DNA of 64,000 nucleotides from Aplectana chamaeleonis (GCA_029168955.1 JAPDOI010000369.1:248001-312000); one strand, 5' to 3'. Numbered from the stretch's first letter, positions 24,601 through 39,600 are shown. The notes: generated by a model not told the origin, from the sequence alone. Program-made: numbers and translations.

Positions 24601-27600
24601 TCTATTAAATCTCTCACGGTCAGGAAAAACCCGGCCAAAGCGCCGCTTCGCGGCGCGTTGTCCGGGATCTGTAAGCCGGGGGGTTCGCGCCGCTTCGCGG
24701 CGCTCTGTCTGGAAGGTGTGTGGCTTTTGTAAACCAATTAAATCTCTCACGGTCAGGAAAACCCCGGCCAAAGCGCCGCTTCGCTGCGCTTTGTCCGGGA
24801 TCTGTAAGCCGGGGGGTTCGCTCCGCTTCGCGGCGCTCTGTCCGGAAAGTGTGTGGCTTTTCTAAATCTATTAAATCTCTCACGGTCAGGAAACCCCCGG
24901 CCAAAGCGCCGCTTCGCGGCGCTTTGTCCGGGAACCGTAAGCCGGGGGGTTCGCTCCGCTTCGCGGCGCTCTGTCCGGAAGGTGTGTGGCTTTTGTAAAC
25001 CAATTAAATCTCTCACGGTCAGGAAAACCCCGGCCAAAGCGCCGCTTCGCTGCGCTTTGTCCGGGATCTGTAAGCCGGGGGGGTTCGCGCCGCTTCGCGG
25101 CGCTCTGTCCGGAAAGTGTGTGGCTTTTCCAAACCAATTAAATCTTTCACGGTCAGAAAAAAACCCGGCCAAAGCGCCGCTTCGCGGCGCTCTGTCCGGA
25201 AGGTGTGTGGCTTTTGTAAACCAATTAAATCTCTCACGGTCAGGAAAACCCCGGCCAAAGCGCCGCTTCGCTGCGCTTTGTCCGGGATCTGTAAGCCGGG
25301 GGGTTCGCGCCGCTTCGCGGCGCTCTGTCCGGAAAGTGTGTGGCTTTTCAAAACCAATTAAATCTTTCACGGTCAGAAAAAACCCGGCCAAAGCGCCGCT
25401 TCGCGGCGCTCTGTCCGGAAGGTGTGTGGCTTTTGTAAACCAATTAAATCTCTCACGGTCAGGAAAACCCCGGCCAAAGCGCCGCTTCGCTGCGCTTTGT
25501 CCGGGATCTGTAAGCCAAGGGGCTCGCGCCGCTTCGCGGCGCTCTGTCTGGAAAGTGTGTGGCTTTTCAAAACCAATTAAATTTTTCACGGTCAGAAAAA
25601 CCCCGGCGAAAGCGCCGCTTCGCTGCGCTTTGTCCGGGATCTGTAAGCCGGGGGTTTTGCTCCGCTTCGCGTCGCTCTGTCCGGAAAGTGTGGCTTTTCT
25701 AAATCTATTAAATCTCTCACGATCAGGAAACCCCCGGCCAAAGCGCCGCTTCGCGGCGCTTTGTCTGGGAACCGTAAGCCAAGGGGTTCGCGCCGCTTCG
25801 CGGCGCTCTGTCTGAAAAGTGTGTGGCTTTTCAAAACCAATTAAATCTCTCACGGTCAGGAAAACTTCGGCCAAAGCGCCGCTTCGCTGCGCTTTGTCCG
25901 GGATCTGTAAGCCGGGGGGTTCGCTCCGCTTCGCGGCTCTCTGTCCGGAAAGTGTGGCTTTTCTAAATCTATTAAATCTCTCACGATCAGGAAACCCCCG
26001 GCCAAAGCGCCGCTTCGCGGCGCTATGTCTGGGAACCGTAAGCCGAGGGGTTCGCACCGCTTCGCGGCGCTCTGTCTGGAAAGTGTGTGGCTTTTCTAAA
26101 TGTATTAAATCTCTCACGGTCAGGAAACCCCCGGCCAAAGCGTCGCTTCGCGGCGCTTTGTCTGGGAACCGTAAGCCGGGGGGTTCGCGCCGCATCGCGC
26201 CGCTTCGCGGCGCTCTGTCTGGAAAGTGTGTGGCTTTTCAAAACCAATTAAATCTTTCACGGTCAGGAAACCCCCGGCCAAAGCGCCGCTTCGCTGCGCT
26301 TTGTCCGGGATCTATAAGCTGGGGGGTTCGCGCCGCTTCGCGGCGCTCTGTCCGGAAAGTGTGTGGCTTTTCTAAATCTATTAAATCTCTCACGGTCAGG
26401 AAAACCCCGGCCAAAGCGGCGCTTCGCGGCGCTTTGTCTGGGAACCGTAAGCCGGGGGGCTTCGCGCCGCTTCGCGGCGCTCTGTCTGGAAAGTGTGTGG
26501 CTTTTCAAAACCAATTAAATCTTTCACGGTCAGAAAAAACCCTGCCAAAGCGCCGCTTCGCGGCGCTTTGTCCGGAATCCGTAAGCCGGGGGGTTCGCGC
26601 CGTTTCGCGGCGCTCCGTCCGGAAGGCGTGTGGCTTTTCTAAACCAATTAAATCTCTCACGGTCAGGAAAACTCCGGCCAAAGCGCCGCTTCGCGGCGCT
26701 TTGTCCGGGAACCGTAAGGGCTCGTTTATACTTCCGTCGCCGAGCGGCGCGGCGAAGTGCATTTCTGTAATATTGATCACACGGCGCGGCACGATCGATA
26801 TTGTAGAATCGCACTTCGCCGCCCGCCTCGGCGGCGGAAGTATAAACGCCCTCTAAGCCGGGGGGTTCGCGCCGCTTCGCGCCGCTTCGCGCCGCTTCGC
26901 GGCGCTCTGTCCTGAAAGTGTGTGGCTTTTGTAAACCAATTAAATCTCTCACGGTCAGGAAAACCCGGCCAAAGCGCCGCTTCGCTGCGCTTTGTCCGGG
27001 ATCTGTAAGCCGGGGGGTTCGCTCCGCTTCGCGGCGCTCTGTCCGGAAAGTGTGTGGCTTTTCTAAACAAATGAAATCTGTCACGGTCAGGAAAACACCG
27101 GCCAAAGCGCCGCTTCGCGGCGCTTTGTCTGGGAACCGTAAGCCAAGGGGCTCGCGCCGCTTCCCACCGCTTCGCGGCGCTCTGTCTGGAAAGTGTGTGG
27201 CTTTTCAAAACCAATTGAATCTTTCACGGTCAGAAAAACCCGGCCAAAGCGCCGCTTCGCGGCGCTTTGTCCGGGATCCGTAAGCCGGGGTTCGCGCCGC
27301 TTCGCGGCGCTTTGTCCGAAACCGTAAGGGGTCGTTTATAGTTCCGTCGCCGAGCGGCATCGGCGAAGTGCATTTCTGTAATATTGATCACACGGCGCGG
27401 CACGATCGATATTGTAGAATCGCACTTCGCCGCGCCGCTCGGCGCGGAAGCTATAAACGACCTCTGCCGGGGTTCGCGCCGCTTCGCGCCGCTTCGCGGC
27501 GCTCTGTTCGGAAGGTGTGTGGCTTTTCTAAACCAATTAAATCTCTCACGGTCAGGAAAAAACCCGGCCAAAGCGCCGCTTCGCGGCGCTTTGTCTGGGA

Positions 27601-30600
27601 ACCGTAAGCCAAGGGGTTCGCGCCGCTTCGCGGCGCTCTGTCTGAAAAGTGTGTGGCTTTTCAAAACCAATTAAATCTCTCACGGTCAGGAAAACCTCGG
27701 CCAAAGCGCCGGTTCGCTGCGCTTTGTCCGGGATCTGTAGGCCGGGGGGTTCGCGCCGCTTCGCGGCGCTCTGTCCGGAAAGTGTGTGGCTTTTCTAAAT
27801 CTATTAAACCTCTCACGGTCAGGAAAACCCCGGCCAAAGCGCCGCTTTGCGGCGCTTTGTCTGGGAACCGTAAGCCGGGGGGTTCGCGCCGCATCGCGCC
27901 GCTTCGCGGCGCTCTGTCTGGAAAGTGTGTGGCTTTTCAAAACCAATTGAATCTTTCACGGTCAGAAAAACCCCGGCCAAAGCGCCGCTTCGCTGCGCTT
28001 TGTCCGGGATCTGTAAGCCGGGGGGTTCGCGCCGCTTCGCGGCGCTCTGTCCGGAAAGTGTGTGGCTTTTCTAAATCTATTAAATCTCTCACGGTCAGGA
28101 AAAACCCGGCCAAAGCGCCGCTTCGCGGCGCTTTGTCTGGGATCTGTAAGCCGGGGGGTTCGCGCCGCTTCGCGGCGCTCTGTCTGGAAGGTGTGTGGCT
28201 TTTGTAAACCAATTAAATCTCTCACGGTCAGGAAAACCCCGGCCAAAGCGCCGCTTCGCTGCGCTTTCTCCGGGATCTGTAAGCCGGGGGGTTCGCGCCG
28301 CTTCGCGGCGCTCTGTCCGGAAAGTGTGTGGCTTTTCTAAATCTATTAAATCTCTCACGGTCAGGAAAAACCCGGCCAAAGCGCCGCTTCGCGGCGCTTT
28401 GTCCGGGATCTGTAAGCCGGGGGGTTCGCGCCGCTTCGCGGCGCTCTGTCTGGAAGGTGTGTGGCTTTTGTAAACCAATTAAATCTCTCACGGTCAGGAA
28501 AACCCCGGCCAAAGCGCCGCTTCGCTGCGCTTTGTCCGGGATCTGTAAGCCGGGGGGTTCGCTCCGCTTCGCGGCGCTCTGTCCGGAAAGTGTGTGGCTT
28601 TTCTAAATCTATTAAATCTCTCACGGTCAGAAACCCCGGCCAAAGCCCCGCTTCGCGGCGCTTTGTCCGGAAACCGTAAGCCAGGGGGTTTGTGCCGCTT
28701 AGCGGCGCTCTGTCCGGAAGGTGTGTGGCTTTTGTAAACCAATTAAATCTCTCACGGTCAGGAAAACCCCGGCCAAAGCGCCGCTTCGCTGCGCTTTGTC
28801 CGGGATCTGTAAGCCGGGGGGTTCGCGCCGCTTCGCGGCGCTCTGTTCGGAAGGTGTGTGGCTTTTCTAAACCAATTAAATCTCTCACGGTCAGGAAAAC
28901 TCCGGCCAAAGTCGCGCCGCTTCGCGGCGCTCTGTCCGGAAGGTGTGTGGCTTTTCTAAACCAATAAAATCTCTCACGGTCAGGAAAACCCCGGCCAAAG
29001 CGCCGCTTCGCTGCGCTTTGTCCGGGATCTGTAAGCCGGGGGGTTCGCGCCGCTTCGCGGCGCTCTGTCCGGAAAGTGTGTGGCTTTTCTAAATCTATTA
29101 AATCTCTCACGGTCAGGAAAAACTCGGCCAAAGCGCCGCTTCGCGGCGCTTTGTCTGGGAACCGTAAGCCAAGGGGCTCGCGCCGCTTCGCACCGCTTCG
29201 CGGCGCTCTGTCTGGAAAGTGTGTGGCTTTTCAAAACCAATTGAATCTTTCACGGTCAGAAAAACCCCGGCCAAAGCGCCGCTTCGCGGCGCTTTGTCTG
29301 GGAACCGTTAGCCGGGGTGTTCGCGCCGCATCGCTCCGCTCTGTCCGGAAAGTGTGTGGCTTTTCTAAATCTATTAAATCTCTCACGGTCAGGAAACCCC
29401 CGGCCAAAGCGCCGCTTCGCTGCGCTTTGTCCGGGATCTGTAAGCCGGGGGGTTCGCGCCGCTTCACGGCGCTCTGTCCGGAAGGTGTGTGGCTTTTCTA
29501 AATCTATTAAATCTCTCACGGTCAGGAGAAACCCGGCCAAAGCGCCGCTTCGCTGCGCTTTGTCCGGGATCTGTAAGCCGGGGGGTTCGCGCCGCTTCGC
29601 GGCGCTCTGTCCGGAAAGTGTGTGGCTTTTCTAAATCTATTAAATCTCTCACGGTCAGGAAAAACCCGGCCAAAGCGCCGCTTCGCGGCGCTTTGTCCGG
29701 GATCTGTAAGCCGGGGGGTTCGCGCCGCTTCGCGGCGCTCTGTCTGGAAGGTGTGTGGCTTTTGTAAACCAATTAAATCTCTCACGGTCAGGAAAACCCC
29801 GGCCAAAGCGCCGCTTCGCTGCGCTTTGTCCGGGATCTGTAAGCCGGGGGGTTCGCTCCGCTTCGCGGCGCTCTGTCCGGAAAGTGTGTGGCTTTTCTAA
29901 ATCTATTAAATCTCTCACGGTCAGGAAACCCCCGGCCAAAGCGCCGCTTCGCGGCGCTTTGTCCGGGAACCGTAAGCCAGGGGGTTCGCGCCGCTTCGCG
30001 GCGCTCTGTCCGGAAGGTGTGTGGCTTTTGTAAACCAATTAAATCTCTCACGGTCAGGAAAACCCCGGCCAAAGCGCCGCTTCGCTGCGCTTTGTCCGGG
30101 ATCTGTAAGCCGGGGGGTTCGCGCCGCTTCGCGGCGCTCTGTCCGGAAGGTGTGTGGCTTTTCTAAACCAATAAAATCTCTCACGGTCAGGAAAACCCCG
30201 GCCAAAGCGCCGCTTCGCGGCGCTCTGTCCGGAAGGTGTGTGGCTTTTCTAAACCAATAAAATCTCTCACGGTCAGGAAAACCCCGGCCAAAGCGCCGCT
30301 TCGCGGCGCTTTGTCCGGGAACCGTAAGCCAGGGGGTTCGCGCCGCTTCGCGGCGCTCTGTCCGGAAGGTGTGTGGCTTTTGTAAACCAATTAAATCTCT
30401 CACGGTCAGGAAAACTCAGGCCAAAGAGCCGTTTCGCGGCGCTTTGTCTGGGAACCGTAAGCCAGGTGGTTCGCGCCGCTTCGCGGCGCTCTGTCTGGAA
30501 GGTGTGTGGCTTTTCTAAACCAATTGAATCTTTCACGGTCAGAAAAACCCCGGCCAAAGCGCCGCTTCGCGGCGCTTTGTCTGGGAACCGTTAGCCGGGG

Positions 30601-33600
30601 TGTTCGCGCCGCATCGCGCCGCTTCGCGGCGCTCTGTCTGGAAAGTGTGCGGCTTTTCAAAACCAATTAAATCTTTCACGGTCAGAAAAACCCCGGCCAA
30701 AGCGCCGCTTCGCTGCGCTTTGTCCGGGATCTGTAAGCCGGGGGGTTCGCTCCGCTTCGCGGCGCTCTGTCCGGAAAGTGTGTGGCTTTTCTAAATCTAT
30801 TAAATCTCTCACGGTCAGGAAAACCCCGGCCAAAGCGCCGCTTCGCGGCGCTTTGTCTGGGAACCGTAAGCCAAGGGGTTCGCGCCGCTTCGCGGCGCTC
30901 TGTCTGAAAAGTGTGTGGCTTTTCAAAACCAATTAAATCTCTCACGGTCAGGAAAAACCCGGCCAAAGCGCCGCTTCGCGGCGCTTTGTCTGGGAACCGT
31001 AAGCCAAGGGGTTCGCGCCGCTTCGCGGCGCTATGTCCGGAAGGCGTTTGGCTTTTCTAAACCAATTAAATCTCTCACGGTCAGGAAAACCCCGGCCAAA
31101 GCGCAGCTTCGCTGCGCTTTGTCCGGAATCTGTAAGCCGGGGGGTTCGCGCCGCTTCGCGGCGCTCTGTCCGGAAAGTGTGTGGCTTTTCTAAATCTATT
31201 AAACCTCTCACGGTCAGGAAAACCCCGGCCAAAGCGCCGCTTTGCGGCGCTTTGTCTGGGAACCGTAAGCCGGGGGGTTCGCGCCGCATCGCGCCGCTTC
31301 GCGGCGCTCTGTCTGGAAAGTGTGTGGCTTTTCAAAACCAATTGAATCTTTCACGGTCAGAAAAACCCCGGCCAAGGCGCCGCTTCGCTGCGCTTTGTCC
31401 GGGATCTGTAAGCCGGGGGGTTCGCTCCGCTTCGCGGCGCTCTGTCCGGAAAGTGTGTGGCTTTTCTAAATCTATTAAATCTCTCACGATCAGGAAACCC
31501 CCGGCCAAAGCGCCGCTTCGCGGCGCTTTGTCTGGGAACCGAAAGCCGAGGGGTTCAGCCGCTTCGCGGCGCTCTGTCTGGAAAGTGTGTGGCTTTTCAA
31601 AACCAATTAAATCTTTCACGGTCAGGAAAACTTCGGCCAAAGCGCCGCTTCGCTGCGCTTTGTCCGGGATCTGTAAGCCGGGGGGTTCGCGCCGCTTCGC
31701 GGCGCTCTGTCCGGAAAGTGTGTGGCTTTTCTAAATCTATTAAATCTCTCACGGTCAGGAAAACCCCGGCCAAAGCGCCGCTTCGCGGCGCCTTGGCGGG
31801 GAACCGTAAGCCAAGTGGGTCGCGCCGCTTCGCGGCGCTCTGTCTGAAAAGTGTGTGGCTTTTCAAAACCAATTAAATCTCTCACGGTCAGGAAAACTTC
31901 GGCCAAAGCGCCGCTTCGCTGTGCTTTGTCCGGGATCTGTAAGCCGGGGGGTTCGCGCCGCTTCGCGGCGCTCTGTCCGGAAGGTGTGTGGCTTTTCTAA
32001 ACCAATTAAATCTCTCACGGTCAGAAAAACCCCGGCCAAGGCGCCGCTTCGCTGCGCTTTGTCCGGGATCTGTAAGCCGGGGGTTCGGGCCGCTTCGCGG
32101 CGCTCTGTCCGGAAAGTGTGTGGCTTTTCTAAATCTATTAAATCTCTCACGGTCAGGAAAACCCCGGCCAAAGCGCCGCTTCGCGGCGCTTTGTCTGGGA
32201 ACCGTAAGCCGAGGGGTTCGCGCCGCTTCGCGGCGCTCTGTCTGGAAAGTGTGTGGCTTTTCAAAACCAATTAAATCTCTCACGGTCAGGAAAACTTCGG
32301 CCAAAGCGCCGCTTCGCTGCGCTTTGTCCGGGATCTGTAAGCCGGGGGGTTCGCGCCGCTTCGCGGCGCTCTGTCCGGAAAGTGTGTGGCTTTTCTAAAT
32401 CTATTAAATCTCTCACGGTCAGGAAAACCCCGGCCAAAGCGCCGCTTCGCGGCGCTTTGTCTGGGAACCGTAAGCCAAGGGGTTCGCGCCGCTTCGCGGC
32501 GCTATGTCCGGAAGGCGTTTGGCTTTTCTAAACCAATTAAATCTCTCACGGTCAGGAAACCCCCGGCCAAAGCGCCGCTTCGCTGCGCTTTGTCCGGGAT
32601 CTGTAAGCCGGGGGGTTCGCGCCGCTTCGCGGCGCTCTGTCCGGAAGGTGTGTGGCTTTTCTAAATCTATTAAATCTCTCACGGTCAGGAGAAACCCGGC
32701 CAAAGCGCCGCTTCGCTGCGCTTTGTCCGGGATCTGTAAGCCGGGGGGTTCGCGCCGCTTCGCGGCGCTATGTCCGGAAGGTGTGTGGCTTTTCTAAACC
32801 AATTAAATCTCTCACGGTCAGGAAAACTCCGGCCAAAGAGCCGTTTCGCGGCGCTTTGTCCGGGAACTGTAAGCCAGGGGGTTCGCGCCGCTTCGCGGCG
32901 CTCTGTCTGGAAAGTGTGTGGCTTTTCAAAACCAATTAAATCTTTCACGGTCAGAAAAACCCCGGCCAAAGCGCCGCTTCGCTGCGCTTTGTCCGGGATC
33001 TGTAAGCCGGGGGGTTCGCTCCGCTTCGCGGCGCTCTGTCCGGAAAGTGTGTGGCTTTTCTAAATCTATTAAATCTCTCACGGTCAGGAAACCCCCGGCC
33101 AAAGCGCCGCTTCGCGGCGCTTTGTCCGGGAACCGTAAGCCAGGGGGTTCGCGCCGCTTCGCGGCGCTCTGTCCGGAAGGTGTGTGGCTTTTCTAAACCA
33201 ATTAAATCTCTCACGGTCAGGAAAACTCCGGCCAAAGAGCCGTTTCGCGGCGCTCTGTCCGGGATCAGTAAGCCGGGGGGTTCTCGCCGCTTCGCGGCGC
33301 TCTGTCCGGAAAGTGTGTGGCTTTTCTAAATCTATTAAATCTCTCACGATCAGGAAACCCCCGGCCAAAGCGCCGCTTCGCGGCGCTTTGTCCGGAAACC
33401 GTAAGCCAGGGGGTTCGCGCCGCTTCGCGGCGCTCTGTCTGAAAAGTGTGTGGCTTTTCAAAACCAATTAAATCTCTCACGGTCAGGAAAACCTCGGCCA
33501 AAGCGCCGGTTCGCTGCGCTTTGTCCGGGATCTGTAGGCCGGGGGGTTCGCGCCGCTTCGCGGCGCTCTGTCCGGAAAGTGTGTGGCTTTTCTAAATCTA

Positions 33601-36600
33601 TTAAACCTCTCACGGTCAGGAAAACCCCGGCCAAAGCGCCGCTTTGCGGCGCTTTGTCTGGGAACCGTAAGCCGGGGGGTTCGCGGCGCTCTGTCTGGAA
33701 AGTGTGTGGCTTTTCAAAACCAATTAAATCTTTCACGGTCAGGAAAACTTCGGCCAAAGCACCGCTTCGCGGCGCTTTGTCTGGGAACCGTAAGCCAAGG
33801 GGTTCGCGCCGCTTCGCGGCGCTCTGTCCGGAAAGTGTGTGGCTTTTCTAAATCTATTAAATCTCTCACGGTCAGGAAAACCCCGGCCAAAGCGCCGCTT
33901 CGCGGCGCTTTGTCTGGGAACCGTAAGCCGGGGGGTTCGCGCCGCTTCGCGGCGCTCTGTCTGAAAAGTGTGTGGCTTTTCAAAACCAATTAAATCTCTC
34001 ACGGTCAGGAAAACCTCGGCCAAAGCGCCGCTTCGCTGCGCTTTGTCCGGGATCTGTAAGCCGGGGGGTTCGCGCCGCTTCGCGGCGCTCTGTCCGGAAA
34101 GTGTGTGGCTTTTCTAAATCTATTAAATCTCTCAAGGTCAGGAAAACCCCGGCCAAAGCGCCGCTTCGCGGCGCTTTGTCCGGGATCTGTAAGCCGGGGG
34201 GTTCGCGCCGCTTCGCGGCGCTCTGCCCGGAAAGTGTGTGGCTTTTCTAAACCAATTAAATCTCTCACGGTCAGGAAAAAACCCGGCCAAAGCGCCGCTT
34301 CGCTGCGCTTTGTCCGGGATCTGTAAGCCGGGGGGTTCGCTCCGCTTCGCGGCGCTCTGTCCGGAAGGTGTGTGGCTTTTCTAAATCTATTAAATCTCTC
34401 ACGGTCAGGAAAACCCCGGCCAAAGCGGCGCTTCGCGGCGCTTTGTCTGGGAACCGTAAGCCGAGGGGTTCGCGCCGCTTCGCGGCGCTCTGTCTGAAAA
34501 GTGTGTGGCTTTTCAAAACCAATTAAATCTCTCACGGTCAGGAAAACCTCGGCCAAAGCGCCGGTTCGCTGCGCTTTGTCCGGGATCTGTAGGCCGGGGG
34601 GTTCGCGCCGCTTCGCGGCGCTCTGTCCGGAAAGTGTGTGGCTTTTCTAAACCAATTAAATCTCTCACGGTCAGGAAAACCCCGGCCAAAGCGCAGCTTC
34701 GCGGCGCTTTGTCTGGGAACCGTAAGCCGGGGGGTTCGCGCCGCTTCGCGGCGCTCTGTTCGGAAGGTGTGTGGCTTTTGCAAACCAATTGAATCTTTCA
34801 CGGTCAGAAAAACCCCGGCCAAGGCGCCGCTTCGCTGCGCTTTGCCCGGGATCTGTAAGCCGGGGGGTTCGCACCGCTTCGCGGCGCTCTGTCTGGAAAG
34901 TGTGTGGCTTTTCAAAACCAATTGAATCTTTCACGGTCAGAAAAACCCCGGCCAAAGCGCCGCTTCGCGGCGCTCTGTCCGGAAAGTGTGTGGCTTTTCT
35001 AAATCTATTAAATCTCTCACGGTCAGGAAAACCCCGGCCAAAGCGGCGCTTCGCGGCGCTTTGTCTGGGAACCGTAAGCCGGGGGGTTCGCGCCGCTTCG
35101 CGGCGCTCTGTTCGGAAGGTGTGTGGCTTTTCTAAACCAATTAAATCTCTCACGGTCAGGAAAACTCCGGCCAAAGTCGCGCCGCTTCGCGGCGCTCTGT
35201 CCGGAAACCGTAAGCCAGGGGGTTGGCGACGCTTCGCGGCGCTCTGTCCGGAAAGTGTGTGGCTTTTCTAAATCTATTAAATCTCTCACGGTCAGGAAAA
35301 CCCCGGCCAAAGCGGCGCTTCGCGGCGCTTTGTCTGGGAACCGTAAGCCGGGGGGTTCGCGCCGCTTCGCGGCGCTCTGTTCGGAAGGTGTGTGGCTTTT
35401 CTAAACCAATTAAATCTCTCACGGTCAGGAAAAAACCCGGCCAAAGCGCCGCTTCGCGGCGCTTTGTCTGGGAACCGTAAGCCAAGGGGTTCGCGCCGCT
35501 TCGCGGCGCTCTGTCGGGAAAGTGTGTGGCTTTTCAAAACCAATTAAATCTCTCACGGTCAGGAAAACCTTGGCCAAAGCGCCGCTTCGCTGCGCTTTGT
35601 CCGGGATCTGTAAGCCGGGGGGTTCGCGCCGCTTCGCGGCGCTCTGTCCGGAAAGTGTGTGGCTTTTCTAAATCTATTAAATCTCTCACGGTCAGGAAAA
35701 CCCCGGCCAAAGCGCCGCTTCGCGGCGCTTTGTCTGGGAACCGTAAGCCGAGGGGTTCGCGCCGCTTCGCGGCGCTCTGTCTGGAAAGTGTGTGGCTTTT
35801 CAAAACCAATTGAATCTTTCATGGTCAGAAAAACCCCGGCCAAAGCGCCGCTTCGCTGCGCTTTGTCCGGGATCTGTAAGCCGGGGGGTTCGCTCCGCTT
35901 CGCGGCGCTCTGTCCGGAAAGTGTGTGGCTTTTCTAAATCTATTAAATCTCTCACGGTCAGGAAAACCCCGGCCAAAGCGCCGCTTCGCTGCGCTTTGTC
36001 CGGGATCTGTAAGCCGGGGGGTTCGCGCCGCTTCGCGGCGCTCTGTCCGGAAAGTGTGTGGCTTTTCTAAATCTATTAAATCTCTCACGGTCAGGAAAAC
36101 CCCGGCCAAAGCGCCGCTTCGCGGCGCTTTGTCCGGGAACCGTAAGCCAGGGGGTTCGCGCCGCTTCGCGGCGCTCTGTCCGGAAGGTGTGTGGCTTTTC
36201 TAAACCAATTAAATCTCTCACGGTCAGGAAAACCCCGGCCAAAGCGCCGCTTCGCGGCGCTTTGTCTGGGAACCGTAAGCCAAGGGGTTCGCGCCGCTTC
36301 GCGGCGCTCTGTCTGAAAAGTGTGTGGCTTTTCAAAACCAATTAAATCTCTCACGGTCAGGAAAACCTCGGCCAAAGCGCCGCTTCGCTGCGCTTTGTCC
36401 GGGATCTGTAAGCCGGGGGGTTCGCTCCGCTTCGCGGCGCTCTGTCCGGAAAGTGTGTGGCTTTTCTAAATCTATTAAATCTCTCACGATCAGGAAACCC
36501 CCGGCCAAAGCGCCGCTTCGCGGCGCTTTGTCCGGAAACCGTAAGCCAGGGGGTTCGCGCCGCTTCGCGGCGCTCTGTCCGGAAAGTGTGTGGCTTTTCT

Positions 36601-39600
36601 AAATCTATTAAATCTCTCACGGTCAGGAAACCCCCGCCCAAAGCGCCGCTTCGCTGCGCTTTGTCCGGGATCTGTAAGCCGGGGGGTTCGCGCCGCTTCG
36701 CGGCGCTCTGTCCGGAAAGTGTGTGGCTTTTCTAAATCTATTAAATCTCTCACGGTCAGGAAAACCCCGGCCAAAGCGCCGCTTCGCGGCGCTTTGTCTG
36801 GGAACCGTAAGCCGGGGGGTTCGCGCCGCTTCGCGGCGCTCTGTCTGGAAAGTGTGTGGCTTTTCAAAACCAATTAAATCTTTCACGGTCAGAAAAACCC
36901 CGGCCAAAGCGCCGCTTCGCTGCGCTTTGTCCGGGATCTGTAAGCCGGGGGGTTCGCTCCGCTTCGCGGCGCTCTGTCCGGAAAGTGTGTGGCTTTTCTA
37001 AATCTATTAAATCTCTCACGGTCAGGAAAAACCCGGCCAAAGCCCCGCTTCGCGGCGCTTTGTCTGGGAACCGTAAGCCAAGGGGTTCGCGCCGCTTCGC
37101 GGCGCTCTGTCCGGAAAGTGTGTGGCTTTTCTAAATCTATTAAATCTCTCACGGTCAGGAAAACCCCGGCCAAAGCGCCGCTTCGCTGCGCTTTGTCCGG
37201 GATCTGTAAGCCCGGGGGTTCTCGCCGCTTCGCGGCGCTCTGTCCGGAAAGTGTGTGGCTTTTCTAAATCTATTAAATCTCTCACGGTCAGGAAAACCCG
37301 GCCAAAGCGCCGCTTCGCGGCGCTTTGTCCGGGATCTGTAAGCCGGGGTTCGCGCCGCTTCGCGGCGCTCTGTCCGGAAAGTGTGTGGCTTTTCTAAACC
37401 AATTAAATCTCTCACGGTCAGGAAAACCCCGGCCAAAGCGCCGCTTCGCTGCGCTTTGTCCGGGATCTGTAAGCCGGGGTTCGCGCCGCTTCGCGGCGCT
37501 CTGTCCGGAAAGTGTGTGGCTTTTCTGAATCTATTAAATCTCTCACGGTCAGGAAACCCACGGCCAAAGCGCCGCTTTGCGGCGCTTTGTCCGGGAACCG
37601 TAAGCCAGGGGGTTTGGCCCGCTTCGCGGCGCTCTGTCCGGAAAGTGTGTGGCTTTTCTAAATCTATTAAATCTCTCACGGTCAGGAAACCCCCGGCCAA
37701 AGCGCCGCTTCGCTGCGCTTTGTCCGGGATCTGTAAGCCGGGGGGTTCGCTCCGCTTCGCGGCGCTCTGTCCGGAAAGTGTGTGTGGCTTTTCAAAACCA
37801 ATTAAATCTTTCACGGTCAGAAAAAAAAAGCGCCGTTAGCAGCGCTCGCGGCGCTTTGTCCGGGATCTGTAAATCGCGCTTCGCGGCGCTCTGTCCGGAA
37901 AGTGTGTGGCTTTTCTAAATGTATTAAATCTCTCACGGTCAGGAAACCCCCGGCCAAAGCGCCGCTTCGCGGCGCTTTGTCTGGGAACCGTAAGCCGAGG
38001 GGTTCGCGCCGCTTCGCACCGCTTCGCGGCGCTCTGTCTGGAAAGTGTGTGGCTTTTCAAAACCAATTGAATCTTTCACGGTCAGAAAAACCCCGGCCAA
38101 AGCGCCGCTTCGCTGCGCTTTGTCCGGGATCTGTAAGCCGGGGGGTTCGCTCCGCTTCGCGGCGCTCTGTCCGGAAAGTGTGTGGCTTTTCTAAATCTAT
38201 TAAATCTCTCACGATCAGGAAACCCCCGGCCAAAGCGCCGCTTCGCGGCGCTTTGTCCGGAAACCGTAAGCCAGGGGGTTCGCGCCGCTTCGCGGCGCTC
38301 TGTCTGGAAGGTGTGTGGCTTTTGTAAACCAATTAAATCTCTCACGGTCAGGAAAACCCCGGCCAAAGCGCCGCTTCGCTGCGCTTTGTCCGGGATCTGT
38401 AAGCCGGGGGGTGCGCTCCGCTTCGCGGCGCTCTGTCCGGAAAGTGTGTGGCTTTTCTAAATCTATTAAAGCTCTCACGGTCAGGAAAAACCCGGCCAAA
38501 GCGCCGCTTCGCGGCGCTTTGTCCGGGATCTGTAAGCCGGGGGGTTCGCGCCGCTTCGCGGCGCTCTGTCCGGAAAGTGTGTGGCTTTTCTAAATCTATT
38601 AAATCTCTCACGGTCAGGAAAACCTCGGCCAAAGCGCCGGTTCGCTGCGCTTTGTCAGGGATCTGTAAGCCGGGGGGTTCGCTCCGCTTCGCGGCGCTCT
38701 GTCCGGAAAGTGTGTGGCTTTTCTAAATGTATTAAATCTCTCACGGTCAGGAAACCCCCGGCCAAAGCGCCGCTTCGCGGCGCTTTGTCTGGGAACCGTA
38801 AGCCGAGGGGTTCGCGCCGCATCGCGGCGCTCTGTCTGGAAAGTGTGTGGCTTTTCAAAACCAATTGAATTTTTCACGGTCAGAAAAACCCCGGCCAAAG
38901 CGCCGCTTCGCTGCGCTTTGTCCGGGATCTGTAAGCCGGGGGGTTCGCTCCGCTTCGCGGCGCTCTGTCCGGAAAGTGTGTGGCTTTTCTAAATCTATTA
39001 AATCTCTCACGGTCAGGAAACCCCCGGCCAAAGCGCCGCTTCGCTGCGCTTTGTCCGGGATCTGTAAGCCGGGGGGTTCGCGCCGCTTCGCGGCGCTCTG
39101 TCCGGAAAGTGTGTGGCTTTTCTAAATCTATTAAATCTCTCAAGGTCAGGAAAACCCCGGCCAAAGCGCCGCTTCGCGGCGCTTTGTCTGGGAACCGTAA
39201 GCCGAGGGGTTCGCGCCGCTTCGCACCGCTTCGCGGCGCTCTGTCTGGAAAGTGTGTGGCTTTTCAAAACCAATTGAATCTTTCACGGTCAGAAAAACCC
39301 CGGCCAAAGCGCCGCTTCGCTGCGCTTTGTCCGGGAACCGTAAGCCAGGGGGTTCGCGCCGCTTCGCGGCGCTATGTCCGGAAGGTGTGTGGCTTTTCTA
39401 AACCAATTAAATCTCTCACGGTCAGGAAACCCCCGGCCAAAGCGCCGCTTCGCGGCGCTTTGTCCGGGAACCGTAAGCCAGGGGGTTCGCGCCGCTTCGC
39501 GGCGCTCTGTCCGGAAGGTGTGTGGCTTTTCTAAACCAATTAAATCTCTCACGGTCAGGAAAACTCCGGCCAAAGAGCCGTTTCGCGACGCTTTGTCCGG

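Noticed and set aside
24753..26195. 480-codon open frame in array 2
   Set aside because: It lies wholly inside the 133 bp satellite. The frame changes register with each unit, and the peptide is a rearranged set of three translated frames.
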